From NCBI GenBank assembly GCA_964429355.1, contig CAYSCH010000147.1:1-20437 (forward strand): a DNA stretch of 20,437 bases, in the 5' to 3' direction. The position numbers were made by a program, and so were the translations under genes. This stretch comes from JAAYAY01 sp964429355. Lineage in GTDB: Bacteria; Planctomycetota; Planctomycetia; Pirellulales; Thermoguttaceae. Of the stretch, positions 14,739 to 20,437 are shown piece after piece. Below the pieces are notes generated by a model. That model saw only the letters and a list, made by a program, of their open reading frames with translations, did not search any database and was not told the origin of the DNA. The stretch's first letter is position 1. Each line of letters opens with the position of its first letter.

Positions 14739-15003
14739 TGGCCGCGACGGGCCCCCTCGAAGAGAGTCGTTTTTCGCCCGGATTACTCATTTACCCATCA
14801 GAACGCGTCTGGCAGCGGGCGACGAGTGGAGTGATCCGGGCGATTCGCGCTCTGGATCAAGGAGACTGACGAATCCCGGGCTCATGAGGAATCAGGGTTT
14901 CCAGCAGAAGAGGCCATGTTCGCCCTACCCGCTTCAGGCGTTAGATGGAGATTGTATAGCAATATAGGTCAAGGAGTTACGGCAGACAGCAGCCTCCAAG
15001 GAA
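14739..15003. other. Intergenic region before the Fe-S locus
   Basis: About 265 bp without a convincing gene between the hybrid ORF (leftward) and the regulator's promoter region. It becomes AT-rich from about 14940. GATCC/GGATC arms around 14835-14860 could pair, but I regard this as chance. No terminator was found. Confidence 0.4.
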
Positions 15004-15046
15004 ATGATTTTTACAACTTATGCTTGACAAAATTGCGTTAAATCAT
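15004..15046. repeat. 7-bp inverted repeat flanking the regulator's -35 box
   Basis: ATGATTT (15004-15010) and AAATCAT (15040-15046) are perfect inverted copies 29 nt apart. They bracket the TTGACA at 15024-15029, and the right arm touches the -10 box. Such a layout fits an operator for a dimeric regulator, perhaps autoregulation by the adjacent SufR-like protein. Confidence 0.38.
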
Positions 15047-15051
15047 AGGAT
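15024..15051 (+). promoter_or_regulatory. Candidate sigma70 promoter of the regulator/nuoB/suf locus
   Basis: TTGACA (15024-15029, perfect) with a 16-nt spacer and TAGGAT (15046-15051, 4 of 6). Transcription would begin near 15058, so ATG 15067 has a leader of only about 9 nt, or ATG 15094 about 36 nt. TTG 15055 would lie upstream of the transcript and is unlikely as start. Confidence 0.5.
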
Positions 15052-15066
15052 GCATTGTCCTTCGAA

Positions 15067-15711
15067 ATGAGCCCTGTTGGGACCAGTGGCCCGATGACCA
15101 TAACAGCACCCACGACCGATGCCGATCTGCTCGACTTGCTTCGTTGCGACGGCCCTTTGGGTGTCGTTGAACTTGCGGAGGCGGTCGACGTGACTCCCAC
15201 CGCAATTCGGCAGCGACTTGGTCGGCTTCTGGCGCAGAACCTTGTCGAGCGAGAGGTGGAGCGTTGTGGTCGGGGCCGTCCCCGGCATCGTTACCGCTTG
15301 AGCGACAAGGGGTTGCGGTTGACGGGGTCGAATTTCACGGACCTTGCCTTGGCATTATGGTCTCAACTGCACACGATCGAGGACGACGAGATCCGATCGG
15401 AACTGGTGGGGCGCGTCGTCAAGGCCTTGGCCGAGGGTTATGCCAAAGAGATACGCGGGGCAACGGTGAGCGAGCGGATGCGTTCCCTCGCAGGGCTCCT
15501 GAGTCGGCGGCGAGTCCCGTTTTCCGTGGACGGTCCGCCGAAGGAGCCGGTGCTGACCGCCCATGCGTGTCCCTATCCGGACCTGGCGAAAGCCGATCCG
15601 ACCATTTGCGATTTGGAACGGATGTTGTTTTCGGAACTGCTGGGCGAGGATGTGCAGTTGACTCAGAACCACCAGGGAGGTCGGACGCGGTGCCAGTTTC
15701 AGCCAACTTGA
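15067..15711 (+). CDS. SufR-like winged-helix regulator with Cys-rich C-terminus (214 aa)
   Basis: The N-terminal winged HTH: DLLDLLRCDGPLGVVELAEAVDVTPTAIRQRLGRLLAQNLVEREV (recognition helix at PTAIRQRL), wing RGRPRHRYRLSDKG. A helical dimerisation part follows. The C-terminus carries CPYPDLAKADPTIC (C168-x12-C181), LFSELLGEDVQLTQNH and C209-QF. SufR proteins bind a [4Fe-4S] cluster through C-terminal cysteines and repress suf genes. In homologues I remember, the cysteine order is C-x12-C-x19-C-x7-C; here the third position is N201 (next to H202), so ligation may differ. It is 110 bp upstream of nuoB, same strand. Start: ATG 15067 chosen; ATG 15094 is an alternative. Confidence 0.8.
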   Translation: MSPVGTSGPMTITAPTTDADLLDLLRCDGPLGVVELAEAVDVTPTAIRQRLGRLLAQNLVEREVERCGRGRPRHRYRLSDKGLRLTGSNFTDLALALWSQLHTIEDDEIRSELVGRVVKALAEGYAKEIRGATVSERMRSLAGLLSRRRVPFSVDGPPKEPVLTAHACPYPDLAKADPTICDLERMLFSELLGEDVQLTQNHQGGRTRCQFQPT

Positions 15712-15768
15712 GAGACTGCTATACTACGTCGTTTGGCTTAGCAAGCGAGTTTCTTGGTATTGGCTGCG

Positions 15769-15787
15769 ATCTCACGCCGGGTGAGAT
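15769..15787. repeat. Perfect 7-bp inverted repeat upstream of nuoB
   Basis: ATCTCAC (15769-15775), loop GCCGG, GTGAGAT (15781-15787). The stem is perfect. It lies 33 bp before the nuoB ATG in the 109-bp gap after the regulator gene. It has no following U-run, so it may be an operator or an RNA hairpin shaping nuoB-suf expression. Confidence 0.4.
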
Positions 15788-15820
15788 GCTGCCTCAGGTG
15801 TTGAAGGGACGCTGCGACCT

Positions 15821-16474
15821 ATGACCCAGCCTTGGATCGAAGGACGAATGGAAGAGGGCGTGATTACCACCACGCTCGAAGATGCGATCAACTGGGCCCG
15901 GTCGGGTAGCGTATGGCCGATGACGTTCGGTCTGGCCTGCTGTGCCATCGAGATGATGGCGGTGGGCGCGTCTCGATTCGATCTGGATCGTTTCGGGGCC
16001 GGAGCGTTTCGGGCAACGCCGCGCCAAGCGGACCTGATGATCGTGGCGGGAACGGTGACGTTCAAAATGGCCAGTCGAGTTCGACGCCTATACGAACTGA
16101 TGCCGGAGCCGAAGTACGTGATGGCCATGGGTGCTTGCACCATCGGTGGCGGTCCGTATTTTGAGTACGGCTATCATGTCGTCAAGGGCGTTGACCTTGT
16201 TGTGCCGGTCGACGTCTACGTTCCAGGCTGTCCCCCGCGGCCCGAGGCCCTCCTGGAGGGGCTGATGCGGTTGCAGGACAAGATCAAGGGACAGCACTTT
16301 GCCAAGCGCGCCGGCAGCGACCGGAGCGGTTGGCTGGGTTGGCTCAAGTCATTCGGCCACAAGGGCCCGAAAGTCGAGGACCAATTGCCCCTGCCACATC
16401 ACAGCGGTTTCATTCGTGTCGACGAGGTGAAGCCGTTGTTCGAACACCAGAAACTCAAGCCAGACAAGAAATGA
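15821..16474 (+). CDS. nuoB: NADH-quinone oxidoreductase subunit B (NuoB), orphan copy (217 aa)
   Basis: The complex I subunit that carries cluster N2. All four ligands are present: C40, C41 (GLACCAIEMM), C106 (MGACTIGGG), C137 (PGCPPRPEA). The spacing C41-65-C106 is standard; C106-31-C137 equals the mitochondrial/proteobacterial type (PYFEYGYHVVKGVDLVVPVDVYVPGCPP). The C-terminus is extended by about 60 Lys/His-rich residues (from KGQHFAKRAGSDRSG), ending HQKLKPDKK. AAGGGA lies 11 nt before ATG 15821. It overlaps sufC by ATGA (4 bp), so translation is likely coupled. None of the other nuo genes are in the window. It is intact and likely functional, either in complex I or a related group-4 hydrogenase-like assembly. 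Confidence 0.93.
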   Translation: MTQPWIEGRMEEGVITTTLEDAINWARSGSVWPMTFGLACCAIEMMAVGASRFDLDRFGAGAFRATPRQADLMIVAGTVTFKMASRVRRLYELMPEPKYVMAMGACTIGGGPYFEYGYHVVKGVDLVVPVDVYVPGCPPRPEALLEGLMRLQDKIKGQHFAKRAGSDRSGWLGWLKSFGHKGPKVEDQLPLPHHSGFIRVDEVKPLFEHQKLKPDKK

Positions 16475-17286
16475 CCGAGAAACTGACGATTGCAGATTTG
16501 CACGTACGCGTTGCCGGCAAGCCGATCCTTCGCGGAGTCAACCTCCAGATCGCCCGGGGTGAGGTTCACGCCCTCATGGGACCCAATGGGTCCGGCAAGA
16601 GCACGTTGGGTTTTGCCATCATGGGCCACCCGGGCTACGAAGTCACCCGGGGGACGATCGAAATCGACGGCGTGGACGTCCTGGCGTTGGAGCCTCACGA
16701 GCGAGCCCGCGCGGGCTTGTTTCTGGCGTTCCAGCGCCCCGTTTCCATTCCCGGTGTGAAGATGGCGGACTTTCTCCGCCACTCCGCCACAAACGTTCGC
16801 CGCCCTGATCGCAAGGAGGGAGAGGAGTTGATTCCCATGCGGCAGTTCCGCAAGGAACTCCGCGAGAAGATGGAACAGCTCCGCATGGATCCTGAATTCG
16901 CCCGCCGCTATGTCAACGACGGTTTTTCCGGCGGCGAAATGAAGCGAGCCGAAATCCTCCAGATGGCCATGCTCCGGCCCAGGTTTGCCATCCTCGATGA
17001 AACCGACAGTGGATTGGACGTGGACGCCGTGCGCCTGGCAAGCCAGAGTATCGCCGAGATCGGCGGTCGCGCCATGGGGATCCTCGTAATCACCCACCAT
17101 GACAAACTCCTGGAGCACAATCGCCCCGATTTCACGCACGTGATTCTCGGCGGAAGGATTGTCGAGACCGGCGGCGAAGAGCTGGCTCGGGAACTCCACA
17201 AGAACGGTTACGATCGAATCCGCGCCGCCCACCCGGATGCGGCTGCCCGCGAGGAAGAAATGGCCCAGATGGCCGTCGCCGGCTAG
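16471..17286 (+). CDS. sufC: Fe-S cluster assembly ATPase SufC (271 aa)
   Basis: ABC-type ATPase of the SufBCD scaffold complex that assembles iron-sulfur clusters in the cytosol. Walker A GPNGSGKST (37-45), Q-loop LAFQRPVSIPGV, signature SGGEMKR (153-159), Walker B FAILDETDSGLD (172-183) with the SufC-specific DETDSGLD, and H209-H210 (THHDKLLE). The sequence VSIPGVKMADFLR is typical of SufC. It has ~20 extra residues at the end (AAHPDAAAREEEMAQM). Start ATG 16471 overlaps the nuoB stop. Confidence 0.97.
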   Translation: MTEKLTIADLHVRVAGKPILRGVNLQIARGEVHALMGPNGSGKSTLGFAIMGHPGYEVTRGTIEIDGVDVLALEPHERARAGLFLAFQRPVSIPGVKMADFLRHSATNVRRPDRKEGEELIPMRQFRKELREKMEQLRMDPEFARRYVNDGFSGGEMKRAEILQMAMLRPRFAILDETDSGLDVDAVRLASQSIAEIGGRAMGILVITHHDKLLEHNRPDFTHVILGGRIVETGGEELARELHKNGYDRIRAAHPDAAAREEEMAQMAVAG

Positions 17287-17423
17287 AGGATCGGTTCTCT
17301 CCGCAGAGGCGACTGCCCCCCGGACTGTGGCCTCGACCCCCACGTCATCACCGCGTGGCCTGTCCGCGCACTTTGAATTTTGCCAGCCTGATCTGTCAAA
17401 ATACCCCAACCGAGGATACAGCC

Positions 17424-18836
17424 ATGGCAACCGATACACGTTCCAGCAGCGCCGTAGCGCTAGGTGAGATCAACAAATACGATTTCCGCAACGAGGAACG
17501 ATTTGTGTTCAAGGCCCGCAAGGGTCTCAGTGCGGAGGTCGTTGCCCAGATTTCGGAGATGAAGGAAGAACCCCCGTGGATGCGAGAGTTTCGGCTGGAG
17601 GCCCTGAAGATCTTCGAGTCGAAACCGATGCCTCATTGGGGCGGAAACATTGGAGTCAAGTTCAACGACATCTATTACTACCTCAAGCCGACGGACCGCC
17701 AGCAACGCTCCTGGGATGACGTGCCTGAGGACATCAAGTCGACGTTCGACAAGTTGGGGATCCCCGAGGCCGAGAAAAAATTCCTCGCCGGCGTGAAGGC
17801 CCAGTACGAGAGCGAGGTCGTCTACGGCTCGCTCAAGCAGGACCTGGCGGATAAGGGTGTGATCTTCACCGATACCGACTCGGCGGTGCGCGAATATCCG
17901 GACCTGGTGCGAGAGTACTTCAGCACGATCATTCCGCCCACGGACAACAAGTTCGCCGCCCTGAATTCGGCGGTCTGGTCCGGTGGTTCGTTCATCTATG
18001 TTCCGCCCGGCGTGGAGATCGAGTTCCCGCTGCAGGCCTACTTCCGCATCAACGCGGCCAACATGGGCCAGTTCGAGCGTACCTTGATCATCGTTGATGA
18101 AGGCGCCAAGTGCCACTACGTGGAGGGTTGTACCGCTCCCATGTACAGCACCGAAAGCCTCCATTCGGCCGTTGTGGAAGTCGTGGCCAAACGCGGTGCC
18201 CGGGTCCGCTACACCACCATCCAGAACTGGGCCAACAACATCTACAACCTGGTGACCAAGCGAGCGGTCGGCTACGGCGATTCGCTCGTCGAATGGGTTG
18301 ACGGGAACCTCGGCAGCCGCCTGACGATGAAGTACCCGGCCGTCTACATGATGGAGCCCGGTGCGCGGGCCGAGATCCTCTCGGTGGCCTTCGCCTCCGC
18401 CGGACAGCATCAGGACGCGGGTGCCAAGGTCGTTCACTGCGCTCCCCACACCTCGAGCCGGATCGTCTCCAAGTCGATCTCCAAGAACGGCGGCCGGGCC
18501 AGCTATCGCGGCCTGGCCAGGTTCCAGAAGGGGGCGAAGAAGTCCAAATCCAACGTCGTCTGCGACGCCTTGATCCTCGACCCCCAAAGCCGCAGCGATA
18601 CCTATCCCTACATCGAAGTCGAGGAACAGGACGTGATGGTCGGCCATGAGGCGAGCGTCTCGCGGATTGGTGAAGAGCAGTTGTTTTACCTCATGAGCCG
18701 CGGCATGACGGAACCGGAAGCCAGCACGATGATCGTCAGCGGTTTCATCGAGCCCCTGGTTAAGGAACTGCCCATGGAATACGCCGTGGAAATGAACCGG
18801 CTGATTGAACTCCAGATGGAAGGTACCGTCGGCTGA
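17424..18836 (+). CDS. sufB: Fe-S cluster assembly protein SufB (470 aa)
   Basis: Scaffold subunit on which the cluster is built. Start ATG 17424 has GAGG 8 nt upstream, and MATDTRSSSAVALGEINKYDF fits SufB; the open frame upstream is shadow. Seen: PPWMREFRLEALKIFESKPMPHWG (17573-17643), KFAALNSAVWSGGSFIYVPPGV, KCHYVEGCTAP (C236), SRLTMKYPAVYM, KSNVVCDALILD (C380, corresponding to E. coli C405), HEASVSRIGEEQLFYLMSRGMTE (E417/E418), and GFIEPLVKELPMEYAVEMNRLIELQMEGTVG. The 137-bp gap after sufC shows no convincing terminator; a 5-bp hairpin CCACG/CGTGG (17340-17358) and an imperfect TTGAAT are the only candidates for signals. Confidence 0.97.
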   Translation: MATDTRSSSAVALGEINKYDFRNEERFVFKARKGLSAEVVAQISEMKEEPPWMREFRLEALKIFESKPMPHWGGNIGVKFNDIYYYLKPTDRQQRSWDDVPEDIKSTFDKLGIPEAEKKFLAGVKAQYESEVVYGSLKQDLADKGVIFTDTDSAVREYPDLVREYFSTIIPPTDNKFAALNSAVWSGGSFIYVPPGVEIEFPLQAYFRINAANMGQFERTLIIVDEGAKCHYVEGCTAPMYSTESLHSAVVEVVAKRGARVRYTTIQNWANNIYNLVTKRAVGYGDSLVEWVDGNLGSRLTMKYPAVYMMEPGARAEILSVAFASAGQHQDAGAKVVHCAPHTSSRIVSKSISKNGGRASYRGLARFQKGAKKSKSNVVCDALILDPQSRSDTYPYIEVEEQDVMVGHEASVSRIGEEQLFYLMSRGMTEPEASTMIVSGFIEPLVKELPMEYAVEMNRLIELQMEGTVG

Positions 18837-18913
18837 TCCGACCCGCAGCCGAACTGGCCAGGCGCAGGAAACCCATGGCCCAACGTTGACAGGTGAATGT
18901 GAGCGGCAAAAAG

Positions 18914-20233
18914 ATGAGTAGTACGACGGTTTCTGCTGAAATGAATCGAGAGGGGTTCGATGAAATGGTGATGACCCGCTGTGAGCCGGATTGGTTGACC
19001 GATCTGCGTTTCAACGCCTGGAAAACATTCGAGCAAACCCCGCTCCCCGACCCGAAGGCCGAGAACTGGCGACGAACCGATCTGCGACTGTTTCGCTTCG
19101 ACCGATTCCAGTTGGCCGCTCCCGGAACATCGCTCCAATCGCCTCCCCTGCCGGAACCCCTGCTCGCCGAGGGTGTGAGCCTTGCCGGCCAGGTCTGCTC
19201 CCGCGACGGCCGTGCCGTGTCGTCGCGACTGGGCGATCGTTGGGCGTCGCAGGGGGTGGTGTTTGAGTCGCTCGACAGGGCGACCGTAGAGCGGCAGACG
19301 CTCGTCCGGCCGTACATCACCCATCGAATCGTCGATCCCAAGGCCGACAAGTTTGCCGCCCTTCACGCCGCCTGCTGGGCCGGCGGCAGCCTGCTCTATG
19401 TTCCACGCGGTGTCGTCGTCGACGAACCCCTCCACGTGCTCAGCGCCCTTTCTGAAGGCGGCACTGACTTCGGCCGCACGATCGTCGTCCTGGAAGAAGG
19501 GGCCGAGGCAACCCTGCTGACCGAGACCGCCAGCGACACCCGGGACGGCTCCGGGCTCCACTCGGGTGCGATCGAGATCCACGTTGGGCCGCGGGCAAGA
19601 CTGCGGTTTGTGAACCTTCAGAATTGGGGGACCGGTGTCTGGCACTTCGGCCATCAGAAGGCCCTGGTCGGCCAGGGCGCCGAGCTGCAATGGACCGCCG
19701 GGGCGTTAGGAGCCAGGCTGGCACAGGTGGAACAGCAGGTCGTCCTCGCCGGCCGCGGGTCCGATGCCCAGGTCAACGGAGTGATGTTTACCGAGGGCAA
19801 ACAGCACCTCGTCTACAACACGCACCAGTATCACCAGCAGCGCGAATGCCACAGCGATCTGCTCTACAAGGGCGCGCTGCAGGACAAGTCGCGGATTGTC
19901 TGGCGGGGAATGATCAAGGTCGATCGCGACGCCCAGAAAACGGATGGCTACCAGCGCAACGACACTCTCGTGCTCTCCGACCATGCCCGGGCGGACTCGA
20001 TCCCGGGGCTGGAAATCGAGGCCGACGACGTCCGCTGTTCCCACGGCGCCACCGCCGGTCGCGTCGATGACGAACAGATCTTTTACGCCCAGAATCGCGG
20101 CCTGACTCGCAAGGAGGCCATCCGCATGGTCGTGACCGGCTTCTTCCAGCAGGTTTTCGATCGTATCACGATCGAGAGCGTCCGTGAGGCGCTGGGCGAG
20201 GCGATCCGCAGAAGGGTGAGGGACTTCGCATGA
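18914..20233 (+). CDS. sufD: Fe-S cluster assembly protein SufD (439 aa)
   Basis: SufB paralogue that completes SufBC2D and helps load iron. Seen: WLTDLRFNAWKTFEQTPLPDPKAENWRRTDL (about 33-60, the N-terminal helix pair), DKFAALHAACWAGGSLLYVPRGVVVDEPL, VLEEGAEATLLTE, FVNLQNWGTGVWHF, VNGVMFTEGKQH, DLLYKGALQDKSRIVWRGMIKV, and RCSHGATAGRVDDEQIFYAQNRGLTRKEA with H377 at the position of the E. coli H360. Start ATG 18914 is preferred over GTG 18893; AGGTGA (18891-18896) is too near the GTGs and too far from the ATG to decide. The 77-bp gap to sufB holds nothing notable. Confidence 0.95.
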   Translation: MSSTTVSAEMNREGFDEMVMTRCEPDWLTDLRFNAWKTFEQTPLPDPKAENWRRTDLRLFRFDRFQLAAPGTSLQSPPLPEPLLAEGVSLAGQVCSRDGRAVSSRLGDRWASQGVVFESLDRATVERQTLVRPYITHRIVDPKADKFAALHAACWAGGSLLYVPRGVVVDEPLHVLSALSEGGTDFGRTIVVLEEGAEATLLTETASDTRDGSGLHSGAIEIHVGPRARLRFVNLQNWGTGVWHFGHQKALVGQGAELQWTAGALGARLAQVEQQVVLAGRGSDAQVNGVMFTEGKQHLVYNTHQYHQQRECHSDLLYKGALQDKSRIVWRGMIKVDRDAQKTDGYQRNDTLVLSDHARADSIPGLEIEADDVRCSHGATAGRVDDEQIFYAQNRGLTRKEAIRMVVTGFFQQVFDRITIESVREALGEAIRRRVRDFA

Positions 20234-20437
20234 GCAAGCTGGAAGATCAAACCAGGGCGGGCTTCATCCCCGTGCTGAAGACCTCGGACCTGCCCGAGAT
20301 GGGCAAGATAGTCGTGGAGGTGGGCGATCGGATCGTGGCCTTGTTCCATGTGTCCGGTACCTTCTGGGCGATCGACGACGAGTGCACTCACGATGGCGGC
20401 CCGTTGGCCGAGGGGGAATTGGACGGTTTCACGATCG
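20230..20437 (+). CDS. Rieske-type [2Fe-2S] ferredoxin (5' part, cut by window end)
   Basis: Starts with ATG 20230 overlapping the sufD stop (ATGA), indicating coupled translation. The 69 visible residues begin MSKLEDQTRAGFIPVLKTSD, then IVVEVGDRIVALFHVSGTFWAIDDECTHDGGPLAEGELDG: C52-x-H54 is the first half of the Rieske ligand set (CxH ... CxxH), and the second half is off the end. Proteins like this (bedB/HcaC or nitrite-reductase small-subunit type) are short electron carriers; they are often found in suf operons of many phyla, where they may supply electrons. Confidence 0.88.
   Translation, partial: MSKLEDQTRAGFIPVLKTSDLPEMGKIVVEVGDRIVALFHVSGTFWAIDDECTHDGGPLAEGELDGFTI

Noticed and set aside
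15012..15030. Cyanobacterial SufR box (CAAC-N6-GTTG) near 15014
   Set aside because: Only CAAC-N6-TTGA is found; the right half is off by one base or more, so it was not called.
15697..15725. Second promoter at the regulator end (TTTCAG-N17-TATACT)
   Set aside because: TATACT is good, but the -35 is poor and it overlaps the regulator's 3' end; not strong enough.
17340..17358. Hairpin CCACG/CGTGG between sufC and sufB
   Set aside because: Only 5 bp with a 9-nt loop and no T-run; likely chance.
17460..18647. 395-codon open frame on the minus strand inside sufB
   Set aside because: sufB is unmistakable on the plus strand; the other frame mirrors its codon bias and has no recognisable motif.
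1..20437. tRNA, rRNA, CRISPR, insertion sequence or integrase
   Set aside because: None could be seen on reading either strand; no direct-repeat array or transposase-like protein was present.

Overview
The window looks like a piece of a planctomycete chromosome, probably of the Pirellulales/Thermogutta type. This is inferred from the high GC content, from several hypothetical proteins whose style I associate with that phylum, from the frequent lack of clear Shine-Dalgarno sites, and from the gene content. No rRNA, tRNA, CRISPR array, transposase or integrase was seen. Genus or species cannot be named from sequence alone.

Left part (1-5789): the 5' end of a minus-strand Na+/H+ antiporter (NhaD/CitMHS type) runs off the left edge. 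It is followed by a small plus-strand gene of 77 aa with a near-perfect Shine-Dalgarno, a minus-strand single-pass membrane protein of 213 aa, and a gene-free stretch holding a long imperfect hairpin (about 2077-2133). Next comes a 910-aa secreted, internally duplicated TolC-like protein, then a convergent FlK-type acyl-CoA thioesterase with all expected catalytic residues.

Middle part (6024-14738): a plus-strand operon encodes an 864-aa membrane-anchored protein with a predicted GATase-like fold, an ABC ATPase, a duplicated ABC-2 type permease, a HEAT-repeat protein whose last ~30 residues lie in another frame, and a tRNA-dihydrouridine synthase. The 3' end of the synthase gene overlaps a convergent hybrid ORF. 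That ORF appears to join the N-terminus of an alanine:cation symporter to the C-terminal ~25 residues of a universal stress protein, which I read as a deletion scar.

Right part (about 15004-20437): an iron-sulfur locus. A sigma70-like promoter inside an inverted repeat precedes a SufR-like winged-helix regulator. Then come a complete NuoB (complex I subunit that binds cluster N2), sufC (4-bp overlap with nuoB), sufB, sufD, and the start of a Rieske-type ferredoxin (4-bp overlap with sufD, cut by the window end). The regulator probably senses Fe-S status and controls the SufBCD scaffold complex. The orphan nuoB, apparently translationally coupled to sufC, and the regulator's missing third cysteine are the points most worth following.
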